A stretch of DNA of 64,000 nt from Gammaproteobacteria bacterium. Lineage in GTDB: Bacteria; Pseudomonadota; Gammaproteobacteria; Steroidobacterales; Foliamicaceae. The stretch lies in assembly GCA_009844425.1 (NCBI GenBank), contig VYBN01000013.1, forward strand, positions 124,001 to 188,000, given 5' to 3'. The translations under genes were made by a program, and so were the position numbers. Shown one piece after another: positions 17,297 to 26,176 of this stretch (position 1 is its first letter; the number at the start of each line of letters is the position of its first letter). The notes under the pieces were generated by a model. It did not search any database and was not told the origin of the DNA. It was given only the letters and a program-made list of their open reading frames with translations.

Positions 17297-18330
17297 CAGT
17301 GATGATTCTCCGGTTCTCCCCGCACGCTGCAGCATTGCACGCCTACGTTGCGCCCATCGTACAGCCTCGCCAGGGCGTCGGGCATGTTCTCGAAGCCTTC
17401 TACGACGTCCTGGATAGGCTTGAGCTGCCCCGCCTTTATCCACGCCGCCAATCCGTCGAAGGCGTCCTGGAAGCGGTCCTGGTAGTTGTAGACGAAGAAC
17501 CCGGTCATGCTGCCGTTCACCGCTCGCAGGTTCAGGTAATTGGGCAGCGCGAATCGCTCCTCCCTCAGGTATTCGGAAATAGACCCGCACAGAACGATGC
17601 GTGCGCCGAACGCCAGGTTGTCCAGGCAGGCGGCGAGCAAGTCGCCGCCTACGTTGTCGAAGTAGAGGTCCATTCCGTCGGGGCAAAGTTCCGCGACGCG
17701 CGCGCAGGCGTCCTCGTTCTTGTAGTCGATGGCCTGCTCGCAACCCAGCTCCCGGATAAAGCGGCACTTCTCCGGACCCCCGGCAATGCCGATGACGCGG
17801 CAGCCGTGGATCTTCAGCATCTGCACCACGATAGAACCGACCCCGCCCGCGGCGCCCGAAACGACCGCCAGGTCGCCGGACTTGGGCCGCCCGCAGTCCA
17901 GCAGCCCCCAATAGGCACTGACCCCGGTCATGCCGAGCACGCCGGCGCCCAATGAAAACGGCAGACCGTGGTCCCTGCACTTGAAGAACCGCTCGCGCGG
18001 CGTTGCGGCCGTTACCTTCCACGTCTGCCAGCCAAGCTGCCCCTGAACGATATCGCCCGCCCGGTAGTCCGGGTGCCTGGACTCCACCACTTCGCCGACG
18101 CCCCGGCCGTGGATCACGTCGCCTATGTCCAGCGGCGTCTCTCCGGAGGGGTTCAGCCCCTGCATGTACATCCGCATTACCGGGGCCAGACCCAGGTACC
18201 GGGTCTTCACCAGCATTTCGCCGGGCCCGGGCCGCGAGATCGCCCGCTCAGCCAGCTCGAAGTCGGCCGGACGCACGTTGCCTTGCGGCCGCGCCGCAAC
18301 GCGCCATTGCAGGTTCACGTCCTCTCGCAA
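17296..18330 (-). CDS. NADP-dependent medium-chain oxidoreductase (curcumin reductase / leukotriene B4 dehydrogenase type)
   Basis: This 344-residue protein belongs to the zinc-free MDR branch that reduces activated double bonds. Seen features are an N-terminal GroES-like domain, RYLGLAPVMRMYMQ, the Rossmann motif SGAAGGVGSIVVQ near residue 160, FDNVGGDLLAACL and GSMTGFFVYNY. No zinc-binding cysteines are present. It is followed by the MFS carrier with a 1-codon overlap. An enoate or conjugated ketone is the likely kind of substrate; the exact one cannot be read. Confidence 0.88.
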   Translation of the reverse strand: MREDVNLQWRVAARPQGNVRPADFELAERAISRPGPGEMLVKTRYLGLAPVMRMYMQGLNPSGETPLDIGDVIHGRGVGEVVESRHPDYRAGDIVQGQLGWQTWKVTAATPRERFFKCRDHGLPFSLGAGVLGMTGVSAYWGLLDCGRPKSGDLAVVSGAAGGVGSIVVQMLKIHGCRVIGIAGGPEKCRFIRELGCEQAIDYKNEDACARVAELCPDGMDLYFDNVGGDLLAACLDNLAFGARIVLCGSISEYLREERFALPNYLNLRAVNGSMTGFFVYNYQDRFQDAFDGLAAWIKAGQLKPIQDVVEGFENMPDALARLYDGRNVGVQCCSVRGEPENHH

Positions 18331-18375
18331 AGTGCCGCTCCCTCGTTCCCGGCGGCCACTATACTGGATCGGGCG

Positions 18376-18909
18376 CTACTGCTCCTGCTCGATCATTTCA
18401 TAGACCTCAACCATGTGGCCCGTGGGAGCGCGCAGCAGCATCGTGTTGGAGCGGCCCGTGCGGGAAGGGCCGTAGTGCTTAACGATATCGGCGCCATGCT
18501 CCACGGCGCGGTCGTACACGTCGCGAATATTCTTGCCCATATGCACCAGCACTACGCCGCCGTAGGCCACCCCTGAATCGGGAAGATCAAGCGCGGGAAA
18601 ATCCGGGGTGTCCTCCACCATCAACAGGCCAATCATGGCCCCTTCCTTCGACGTGAAGATGGTGAAGTAGGTGGTGGAATCTTCGTTCCAGCCCAGCGGA
18701 TGGGCAAATCCCGTGCGCGGTTCCGGATCGCCGGCATAGTCGAAGCCCATTACGTCCCTCCAGAACGTGATGGATGGCTCAAGGTCGGACAGGCGCCCGA
18801 ATAACGCGGTGCGTATGAGGGTGGCATAGCCCGGCTCGGGTTCGTGGCTGTCCGCCTGGGCGCCGGCGACCATCAGTACGCCGGCAAGCAATACGAGAAG
18901 TTTGCGCAT
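18376..18909 (-). CDS. Exported VOC (glyoxalase/bleomycin-resistance fold) protein
   Basis: The 177-residue protein has a signal peptide (KLLVLLAGVLMVAGAQA) and then a vicinal-oxygen-chelate domain. It contains LFGRLSDLEPSITFWRDVMGFDY, a middle TYFTIFTSKEGAMIGL, and a C-terminal half with DVYDRAVEHGADI and LLRAPTGHMVEVYEM, where the last Glu is a usual metal ligand. VOC proteins are mostly cytoplasmic, so the signal peptide is uncommon. It lies 45 bases upstream of the MDR gene on the same strand and may belong to the same operon. Confidence 0.8.
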   Translation of the reverse strand: MRKLLVLLAGVLMVAGAQADSHEPEPGYATLIRTALFGRLSDLEPSITFWRDVMGFDYAGDPEPRTGFAHPLGWNEDSTTYFTIFTSKEGAMIGLLMVEDTPDFPALDLPDSGVAYGGVVLVHMGKNIRDVYDRAVEHGADIVKHYGPSRTGRSNTMLLRAPTGHMVEVYEMIEQEQ

Positions 18910-19021
18910 GAGTGTGCTCCCTGTTTTGGTATCGGCGACAGTATAGGCGGGCTGCTCCGGCGCGTGTACCTCTCCAAAAATTCCGCGCTAAACTAATCGC
19001 ATTGCCAATCGAGGGGCGAAA

Positions 19022-20104
19022 ATGATCCCGATCAGTCAGAGACACCGCGCCGGCCTTCAATTCCTGGGGTCGCTGCAGCACTATTCGTCCAGCCACATTC
19101 GCGACGTCGCGCGGGAGCAGTTCGCCGCCAGCAAGAAGGGGCAGGAACTTCTTGAGGCCGAGGTCGCGCCGGAGCCCCGCGCCCAGCTGAGGCGTGCGCG
19201 GGAAGCCCGCAAGGCGGCGCTGGAATGTCCGGCTTACCAGCACGAGAGGCTGTACCAGCGCTACGTGGCCGAAGAGAATTTCGTGCGGGCGATTCCGGCC
19301 GTCGAGGAAAAGCGTGAAGAGTGCATTGCAGTCCTGAGCCGCGAGCCCGAATACCAGGGCGGTTCGCTGGAACTTGACGACAGCGTTCCGATTCCGAAGT
19401 ACTACGAAGGCGTGGAGTGGCACCTGGAACCCGGCGGCTGGGACGGATATGACCTGGCCACCCCGATGTTCATGGCAGGCGTGGCCCCGTATGTATTTTC
19501 CCGCGGCGGCTATGCGGCCGTGGAAGTGGACCAGGACATCCGCCGTCAGCGCGTGGACGTGGTGAGCCTGCTGCCGAAAGACCACTACGACCGCATCTAC
19601 GAACCCGGCTGCGGGGGCCTGGGAGCGCTGGCGGCCTGCAGCCAGGTGTATCCCGACGCTGAACTGACCGGCAGCGACATCTCGACGGCGCTGCTCAAGG
19701 GCGGTCACAAGGCCGCCCGGAACATGGGCATACCGATCCACCTGAAGCAGCGCGACGCCCGCGACACGGGCGAGCCGGACGAGTCCTACGACGCCGTGCT
19801 GATGTACGCGCTGCTGCACGAAATGCCGGTGAAGGTGAGCATCGACACCATCCGCGAGGCGTACCGGATCCTCAAGCCGGGCGGCGACATCGTGATCAAC
19901 GACCCGCCGCCGTTCTGCCGGGTGGACGCGTTTCAGGCCGCGATCCTGGACTGGGAAAGCGAGTATCGCGGGGAGCCCTTCTTCAGTGCGGCCTGCTCGA
20001 TGGACTGGGCTACGGTGCTCGAAGAAGTCGGCTTCAAGGTGCTCGAGGCGCGCGCGCTGGATTCAAGAGGCTACCCCTGGGTCAACGTCGCGACCAAGCC
20101 TTGA
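19022..20104 (+). CDS. SAM-dependent methyltransferase, copy 1 of a methyltransferase/helical-partner module
   Basis: The 360-residue protein has an N-terminal domain of about 170 residues that I do not recognise, containing PIPKYYEGVEWHLEPGGWDG. A class I SAM-binding Rossmann domain follows: IYEPGCGGLGALAA (motif I), ELTGSDIS (motif II), VLMYALLHEMP, AYRILKPGGDIVINDP and a final SRGYPWVNVATKP strand. The same architecture recurs at 49492 and 54024, and each copy sits beside a roughly 100-residue partner gene. Here the partner starts 3 bases after the stop. Substrate unknown; the LHEMP and LKPGG motifs resemble small-molecule methyltransferases. Confidence 0.85.
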   Translation: MIPISQRHRAGLQFLGSLQHYSSSHIRDVAREQFAASKKGQELLEAEVAPEPRAQLRRAREARKAALECPAYQHERLYQRYVAEENFVRAIPAVEEKREECIAVLSREPEYQGGSLELDDSVPIPKYYEGVEWHLEPGGWDGYDLATPMFMAGVAPYVFSRGGYAAVEVDQDIRRQRVDVVSLLPKDHYDRIYEPGCGGLGALAACSQVYPDAELTGSDISTALLKGGHKAARNMGIPIHLKQRDARDTGEPDESYDAVLMYALLHEMPVKVSIDTIREAYRILKPGGDIVINDPPPFCRVDAFQAAILDWESEYRGEPFFSAACSMDWATVLEEVGFKVLEARALDSRGYPWVNVATKP

Positions 20105-20107
20105 GCG

Positions 20108-20404
20108 GTGACTAAACCGCCGACACGCCCGCTTACCGGCGACGAGAGCCTGGATCGCCTGCTGCGCATGAACACGGAGCTCCTGTCGGAGCTCTGGATC
20201 CTGCGCGACCGGGTGATGGTCCTTGAGCAAATCCTTGAGGAGAAGGGACTGCTGGATGCCAGGGCGGTGGACGACTACGCGCCTTCACCGGAGTTCGGCG
20301 AAGTACTGCAGGACGAGCGCGACCGGCTGGTGCGGCGCGTGGCCGGCGCGCCCTGGACCGAGGAATTCACCTGGCAGTCACTCGTCGAGCGCGGCGGGCG
20401 GTAG
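20108..20404 (+). CDS. Helical partner protein, copy 1
   Basis: This 98-residue acidic, mostly helical protein starts with GTG directly behind the methyltransferase. Its core SELWILRDRVMVLEQILEEK followed by GL is shared with the proteins at 50550 and 55156. The three agree on E-L-[WY]-[IV]-x-x-D-R-x-x-x-L-E-x-[ILV]-L-x-x-[KH]-G-[LV]. A variable tail with an acidic stretch follows. I do not recognise the family; a coiled-coil or helical-hairpin subunit for the methyltransferase is the simplest reading. The last 27 bases overlap the 3' end of the efflux pump gene on the other strand. Confidence 0.75.
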   Translation: MTKPPTRPLTGDESLDRLLRMNTELLSELWILRDRVMVLEQILEEKGLLDARAVDDYAPSPEFGEVLQDERDRLVRRVAGAPWTEEFTWQSLVERGGR

Positions 20405-23400
20405 TTTTCGTCCGACCCAGGCGAAATACACCGCCGGAATCACCAGCAGCGTAAGCACCGTCGTCAAGACCATCCCGCCCAGCATGGGCAGCGCGATGCG
20501 GCGCATCACGTCCGCACCCAGACCGCTGGTCAGAAAGATCGGCGAAAGCCCCGCCAGCACCGTGATCACGGTCATCAGGATCGGCCGCAGGCGCAACGCG
20601 GAGCCGACGCTGATCGAAAGCGCCAGTTCCTCCAGGTTTGCGGGCCTGTCCTGGCGCACGTGGTTGTCGATGTACATCACCATGACGACTGCGGTCTCGG
20701 CCGCCACTCCTCCAAGCGCGATAAAGCCGACGGCCACCGCCACGGACAGGTTGTAGCCGGCCATCCATACGGCCCACAGGCCGCCGACCAGGGCGAAGGG
20801 CAGCGATAGCATGATCATGGCAGTGCGGTCCAGACGGCCGAAGTGCAGCATGAGCAGCAGGAAGATCAGCCCGATGGCCGAGGGGATGGCGATATTGAGC
20901 CGTTCGCCAGCCGCCTGGATTTGCTCGTACTGCCCGGACCACTCGATGGCATAGCCGGGAGGCAAGGACACGCTGCGGTCCACGAGGCTACGGGCCTCGG
21001 ACACGTAGCCGCCCAGATCGCGCCCCTCGATGTCCACGAACACCCAGCCGGTAAGGCGCGCGTTCTCCGAGCGGATCATCGGAGGGCCTTCGGTGAAGGT
21101 CACGCGGGCCAGTTCGCCCAGCGGTATGTGTGCGCCGGTGGGCGTCGGGACCAGGATGTTCTCGAGATCCGCGCTGGTCTCGCGAAACGGCCGGTCGTAG
21201 CGCAGCATGATGTCGTAACGCTCGCGCCCTTCGACGCTCTCGGCCAGCTTCATGCCCCCCAGCGCGGTCTGGATGACCGACTGGAATACGCCCATGTCGA
21301 TATTGCGCCGCGCGAGCTCGGAGCGGTCCGGCAGGATCTCAAGGTAGTTGCCCCCCAGGACGCGGTCGGCAAGCGCGGTGCGAGTCCCCCGCACCGTTCC
21401 GACGACCGATTCCACTTCGCGCGACAGGCGCTCAAGTTCGCCCAGGTCGTCTCCGGTGATCTTCACGCCCACCGGCGTGCGCACGCCTGTCGAGACCATG
21501 TCCATGCGGATATTGATCGGGTAGCCCCAGGAGTTGACCAGACCCGGCATCTGCAGGCGGCCGTTCAGGTCCTCGACAAGCCGCTCGGGGGTCATGCCCT
21601 CGCGCCATTCCGACTGAGGCTTGAGGCGGATCCAGGACTCGATCATCGTCAGCGGCGCCGGGTCGGTCGCGGTGTCCGCGCGGCCGGCCTTGCCGAACAC
21701 GCTTTCGACCTCGGGCGCCTGGGCGATCACCCGGTTGGTCTGGCCGAGCACTTCGCGGATCTTCGTTGACGACACGCCCGGAAGCGTGGTGGGCATGTAG
21801 AGCAGCTCGCCTTCGTACAGGGGCGGCATGAACTCGGATCCGAGCCGGGACAGGGGCACGGCGGAACTGGCGATCAGAACGGCCGCGAGCGCCGCCGTGA
21901 TCCACTTGAAGCGCAGGGCCGCACGCAGGCAGGAGGCGTACAGCCGGGCGGCGAATTCACTGACCGGATTCCGCACTCTCATCCGCCCGCGCAACAGCAG
22001 CAGGATCAGGACCGGCACCAGTGTCACCGAAAGCAAGGCGGCGAACACCATCGCGTAGGTCTTGGTGAAGGCCAGCGGCGCGAACAACCGATAGCTCTCC
22101 CCGGTCAGCGCAAAGACCGGGAGAAACGAAACGGTGATGATGAGCAGCGAAAAGAACAGCCCGGGGCCCACCTCCCGCGCCGCGCGGATGACGGCGCGCC
22201 GCCGGGCGCCGGGCGGCGCCCCGGGATCGACTTCCGAGATCCTGCGGTTGGCGTTCTCCACCATGACGATGGCCGCGTCGACCATGGTCCCGATCGCGAT
22301 CGCGATGCCTCCCAGCGACATGATGTTGGCCGTGACGCCCTGGGCGGACATGATCACGAAAGCGCCCAGCACGCCCAGAGGCAGCGTGATCAGCGCCACG
22401 CATGCCGAGCGGATGTGCAGCAGGAAGATGACGATGACCAGCGCGACGGCAATGCCCTCCTCGATCAGCTTGCGCATGAGGTAGGACACCGCCCCCTCGA
22501 TCAGCGGTGAACGGTCATAGGTGGTGACGATGCGGACGCCCTCGGGCAGACCGCGCTCGAGTTCCGCGAGCTTGGCCTTGACCCGCTCGATGACCTTCAA
22601 GGCGTTCTCGCCGTCGCGCATGACCACGATGCCCGCGACCGTCTCGCCGGCCCCGTCCAGCTCCACGATGCCCCGGCGCAGGGCGGGTCCTTCCACGATG
22701 CGGGAAACGTCCGCCAATGTGACCGGCGTGCCGTCCTCCGCGTACACCACGACCTGTTCCAGGTCCAGGCGATCTTCCACGTAGCCGGAGGAACGGATCA
22801 CGAACTCGCTCTCGCCCTGCTCCAGCACCCGGCCGCCGACCTCGCTGGATGCCGCCCGTACGGCTTCCGAGATCCGCCGAATCGACACGTCGTAGGCGCG
22901 CAGCTTGTTGGGATCGATCAGCACCTGGTATTCACGCACGAATCCGCCCACGGAAGCGACTTCCGCCACACCGTCAACACCCGCCAGCTCGAAACGCAGG
23001 AACCAGTCCTGCAGCGAACGCAACTGCGCCAAATCGGTGCGGCCCGTCTCGTCCACGAGCGCGTACTGATAAACCCAGCCCACGCCGGTGGCGTCCGGCC
23101 CGATCTGCGGCCTGGCGCCGGGCGGCAGTTCGGTGCTCAGGCGCGACAACGCCTCGACGACCCGTGAACGCCCCCAGTACAGGTCCACATCGTCTTCGAA
23201 GATCACGTAGACGAAGCTGGTGCCGAACATGGACGAGCCCCGCACGTCCTTGGTCCTGGGCAAGCCCAGCATGTTCGCCGACAGCGGGTAGGTCACCAGG
23301 TCCTCCACGATCTGCGGCGACTGCCCCGGGAACTCCGTGCGGATGATCACCTGGGTGTCGGTGAGGTCCGGTATGGCGTCCAGCGGCGTCCTCTCCAGGG

Positions 23401-23539
23401 AAAGCCAGCCCGCCAGCGCAAGTCCGGCGGCGAGCGTCAGGACGATGACCGGATTGTCCGCCGACCAGGCGATCAGGCGCGCGATCGCCGAGTCCGACGG
23501 GTCACGGCCGGCCAGTTCGTTGACGGGAGGATCAACCAT
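20378..23539 (-). CDS. cusA: Heavy-metal RND efflux pump, CusA type (Cu/Ag)
   Basis: This 1053-residue inner-membrane proton-driven pump has the RND layout: TM1 near residue 30, a periplasmic loop, TM2-6, a second loop, and TM8-12. It carries the HME signature GTMVDAAIVMVENANRR in TM4. The three methionines that bind copper or silver in E. coli CusA are in place: LLYMPTTLPG, DPAPLTMIES and IRMDMVSTG. This points to Cu(I)/Ag(I) rather than zinc or cobalt. The gene is last in a CusC-CusB-CusA order, 3 bases after cusB. Confidence 0.93.
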   Translation of the reverse strand: MVDPPVNELAGRDPSDSAIARLIAWSADNPVIVLTLAAGLALAGWLSLERTPLDAIPDLTDTQVIIRTEFPGQSPQIVEDLVTYPLSANMLGLPRTKDVRGSSMFGTSFVYVIFEDDVDLYWGRSRVVEALSRLSTELPPGARPQIGPDATGVGWVYQYALVDETGRTDLAQLRSLQDWFLRFELAGVDGVAEVASVGGFVREYQVLIDPNKLRAYDVSIRRISEAVRAASSEVGGRVLEQGESEFVIRSSGYVEDRLDLEQVVVYAEDGTPVTLADVSRIVEGPALRRGIVELDGAGETVAGIVVMRDGENALKVIERVKAKLAELERGLPEGVRIVTTYDRSPLIEGAVSYLMRKLIEEGIAVALVIVIFLLHIRSACVALITLPLGVLGAFVIMSAQGVTANIMSLGGIAIAIGTMVDAAIVMVENANRRISEVDPGAPPGARRRAVIRAAREVGPGLFFSLLIITVSFLPVFALTGESYRLFAPLAFTKTYAMVFAALLSVTLVPVLILLLLRGRMRVRNPVSEFAARLYASCLRAALRFKWITAALAAVLIASSAVPLSRLGSEFMPPLYEGELLYMPTTLPGVSSTKIREVLGQTNRVIAQAPEVESVFGKAGRADTATDPAPLTMIESWIRLKPQSEWREGMTPERLVEDLNGRLQMPGLVNSWGYPINIRMDMVSTGVRTPVGVKITGDDLGELERLSREVESVVGTVRGTRTALADRVLGGNYLEILPDRSELARRNIDMGVFQSVIQTALGGMKLAESVEGRERYDIMLRYDRPFRETSADLENILVPTPTGAHIPLGELARVTFTEGPPMIRSENARLTGWVFVDIEGRDLGGYVSEARSLVDRSVSLPPGYAIEWSGQYEQIQAAGERLNIAIPSAIGLIFLLLMLHFGRLDRTAMIMLSLPFALVGGLWAVWMAGYNLSVAVAVGFIALGGVAAETAVVMVMYIDNHVRQDRPANLEELALSISVGSALRLRPILMTVITVLAGLSPIFLTSGLGADVMRRIALPMLGGMVLTTVLTLLVIPAVYFAWVGRKLPPAALDE

Positions 23540-23542
23540 GCG

Positions 23543-24868
23543 CTAGTGACGGTGCCCGCCGCCGGGGCCGTTCGCCTCCGGCTCGAGCTTCGCCAGGCCC
23601 TCGCGCAGGTTCGCCTCGGAATCGAGCATGAATTGCCCGCTAACGACTACCCGCTCACCGGCGCCCAGGCCCGCGAGGATTTCGGTGCGCCCACCCCCGG
23701 CAGCACCGGTTTCCACGGTCCGGCCGGCAAAGCGGCCGCCGCCCAGCGCGACGATCACGTGTTCCCCCCTGCTGTCCCGAAGCAGAGCCTCGGTGGGCAC
23801 GGAGAGGCGCGCTTCCCCGGCGCCCAGGCTGAATTGAATGTCCGCGTAGGCTCCGGGGCGCAGCGCTCCGGAAACATTGTCCACCTCGATGCGAACGTCG
23901 GCGGTTCGCGTCTTCGGGTCGATCGTGGGATAGATGTAGTCCACGGTGCCCTGCTCCGCCGCTTCCGGCGCGCTGGGAAAATCAAGCGAGACGGTCTGGC
24001 CGGCCGTTACCAGGGCCAGGTCGGCTTCCGGAATGGAGGCGATGACCCAGACCCTGGCGTACGACTGCAGCCGCATGATCGGAGTTCCCGGCTTTACGTA
24101 GTCGCCTTCCCGCACCGCAAGCCCAGCCACCGTACCGGCGGCTTCGGCATATACGGGCAGGCGCTCGATCACCTCGCGGTTCTCGACCAATTGATCGATT
24201 GCCGCGGCCTGCATGCCGTCGGAAATCAGCCGCTGGCGGCCGGAGTCGATGCGCGTTCCACGGCCTGCTTCAAGCGCCGCGAGAAAGTCCTTCTGAGCGG
24301 CGATCAGGGCGGGGCTGTAGACACGGTAGAGCAGCGCGCCCCGCGCGACCTCGTCACCCTCGGCGCGCACCGCGAGATCTTCGATCCAGCCTTCCAGCCG
24401 GGCGACCGAAACCGACTCCAGCCGCTCGTTGCTCACGACATTGCCGAAGGCCCGCACCGACTGATCGAAGTACGCGGTCTCCACCGGGGCCGTGCGCACG
24501 CCCATGGTCTGGATCATCTCCGGGGACACCTGCACCATCGCTTCGGGAGCGGGTACGGATAGCGGCCGGATCGAGACCGCAACCACGTCCATGCCGCAGA
24601 TAGGACAGACGTGCTCTGCATCGGTGGAAACGACATGCGGATGCATTGGGCAGGCGAACAGCTGCTCCGTTTCGGCCGGCGGCGGAAACACACTCAGCTC
24701 CGGCGTCGCATCGGGACCGTTTCCTCCGCAGCCGGCAATCGCGAATACGGTCAAAAGCAAAACGGTGAAATACCGACCAGGTTGCCGGGAGAGAGGGCGT
24801 CCCGCCCTCCGGGAAGGCGAGACACCTTCCCTCCCGGGAGTCTCGCGCAAACGTAAGTAACTACTCAT
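23543..24868 (-). CDS. cusB: RND periplasmic adaptor, CusB type, with an N-terminal metal-binding YHS-like motif
   Basis: The 441-residue lipoprotein adaptor links the pump to the outer-membrane channel. It shows a lipobox (TVFAIAGC), then a heavy-metal-binding domain CPMHPHVVSTDAEHVCPICGMDV. Barrel-sandwich and hairpin regions follow (QSVRAFGNVVSNERL, AEGDEVARGALLYRVYSP), then GLGAGERVVVSGQFMLDSE and a His-rich tail GGGHRH. The ATG at 24868 overlaps the outer-membrane gene stop (ATGA). About 30 residues before the signal are encoded by a dispersed hairpin repeat (24785-24837), which appears to have inserted in frame near the start. A later start would need a non-ATG codon. Confidence 0.9.
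   Translation of the reverse strand: MSSYLRLRETPGREGVSPSRRAGRPLSRQPGRYFTVLLLTVFAIAGCGGNGPDATPELSVFPPPAETEQLFACPMHPHVVSTDAEHVCPICGMDVVAVSIRPLSVPAPEAMVQVSPEMIQTMGVRTAPVETAYFDQSVRAFGNVVSNERLESVSVARLEGWIEDLAVRAEGDEVARGALLYRVYSPALIAAQKDFLAALEAGRGTRIDSGRQRLISDGMQAAAIDQLVENREVIERLPVYAEAAGTVAGLAVREGDYVKPGTPIMRLQSYARVWVIASIPEADLALVTAGQTVSLDFPSAPEAAEQGTVDYIYPTIDPKTRTADVRIEVDNVSGALRPGAYADIQFSLGAGEARLSVPTEALLRDSRGEHVIVALGGGRFAGRTVETGAAGGGRTEILAGLGAGERVVVSGQFMLDSEANLREGLAKLEPEANGPGGGHRH
24785..24837. repeat. REP-like double-hairpin repeat, copy 1, inside the cusB reading frame
   Basis: Two adjacent short stems are visible: GAGGGCG-TCC-CGCCCTC (24793-24809) and GGAAGG....CCTTCC (24812-24830), enclosed by CCGGGA/TCCCGG. 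The same layout with near-identical first stem occurs at 48093-48131, and a related form at 50859-50896. This copy is translated as part of the CusB N-terminus. Confidence 0.7.
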
Positions 24869-26097
24869 GATGTCACCAACAGGGAATTGAGTCGGGCCAC
24901 GGCGCCGTCCCGCCGTTCCCGCTCGCGGGCGATCCGTGCCACCAGGATCAGTTCGGCCAGTTCGCCGTCGATGATCGGCGAATAGTCCCCTATTCCCGAT
25001 TCGTACTTCGTGCGCTGCGCCGCCACCTGTTCGCGAATGGCCGAGATCTTCGCGTTCAGCGCATCCGTTGCGGCCTCGGCAGCCCGGCGTGTCGCATCCA
25101 GGGCCGAATAACGCGCCGCTGCGCCCCTCGCGGAGGCCGTTCGGCGGCTTACGGCGCTTTCCCGCTGCGCCCTGGCCGCGCGCAACGCCGGGGTCTGCGA
25201 ACGGTTGGCCCAAAGCGGAACGCTGAAGGTCATCGCCGCCGACACCCAGTCATCGCCGGGGAAGCCCACGTCCGTCCCGCCGGAGTCGCGTTGCTGCCAG
25301 GTAAGGGACAGGCCCCACTCCGGCTTCCAGGCGGCCCGTGCCTTCTCCACGCCGGCCTCGGCCACGGCCACCTCCGCGGCGGCCACCCGCACGGCGTGAA
25401 AGGCCTCCGGATCCCCCGACCAGGCCATGGGTTCAACCGGCGGCAGGGAGACTGCGGCGGCCCCGCCTACCAGGTCCGCAAGACGCGCGTCAACATCGGC
25501 TTCCTCCGCCTGAAGGTCGGCCAGCGCACGAGCGATTTCCGCCCGCTGCAGGTCGATCTCGGCCAGCCGGACCAGCACCGGGCGGCCCGCTGCGATCTCG
25601 CCTTCCACGATCTGCTCCAGTTCGGTGTACAGCGAATCCTGGCGTTGCAGCAGCGCCAGCTCTTCGGCGATGCGTCGTCTGACGAAAAGAGCAACGAGCA
25701 ACTCCGAGCGCATGCGCGCGAACTGCATGGCCTCCAGGGCCTCGTTTCGGGCGGCGCTTAGCCGCGCCTGCGCCGAGCGGGCTGCCCGCGCGCCGCGATT
25801 AGGAATCTGCTGGCTTACGCCCAGCGCCTTGTTGGTCGGCAGGAACGTGCGAAACGAGGGATCGGCCAGCGGAAAGTTGTTGATTCCCAACGACACCACG
25901 GGATCGGGCCATGCCGTCGCGGCAACCGCGTCCGCACGCCATGCCTCGGACTCCAGGCGCAGGGCCTCAAGCGCCGGATGTTCCTTCAGGCGGGCCTCAA
26001 GCTCGGGAAGACTCTGCCCGAGAAGGGGCGGGGCGCCCAGCGCAATGCCGAGCGAACACGCAAGCAACAAAAACAGGTTTTGACTTTTTTCAGCCAT
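24865..26097 (-). CDS. Outer-membrane efflux channel, TolC/CusC family
   Basis: The 410-residue protein has a signal peptide (LFLLLACSLGIALGAPPLLG) and two repeats of a long helical coiled coil separated by short strands, as in TolC-type channels. Examples are ELEARLKEHPALEALRLESEAWRAD and ALLRLRRQDSLYTELEQIVEGE-like stretches. It is shorter than E. coli CusC and lacks a clear lipobox, closer to CzcC-like members. It is the first of the three pump genes and overlaps cusB by 4 bases. Together they would form the tripartite exporter. Confidence 0.88.
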   Translation of the reverse strand: MAEKSQNLFLLLACSLGIALGAPPLLGQSLPELEARLKEHPALEALRLESEAWRADAVAATAWPDPVVSLGINNFPLADPSFRTFLPTNKALGVSQQIPNRGARAARSAQARLSAARNEALEAMQFARMRSELLVALFVRRRIAEELALLQRQDSLYTELEQIVEGEIAAGRPVLVRLAEIDLQRAEIARALADLQAEEADVDARLADLVGGAAAVSLPPVEPMAWSGDPEAFHAVRVAAAEVAVAEAGVEKARAAWKPEWGLSLTWQQRDSGGTDVGFPGDDWVSAAMTFSVPLWANRSQTPALRAARAQRESAVSRRTASARGAAARYSALDATRRAAEAATDALNAKISAIREQVAAQRTKYESGIGDYSPIIDGELAELILVARIARERERRDGAVARLNSLLVTS

Positions 26098-26176
26098 CTT
26101 GATCTCCCCTTGAGGGAAATGAGCGGGTACGAAAGCGCACCGGTCGGCCGCCCGGTGAGAGCGTTGCGCTCGATGG

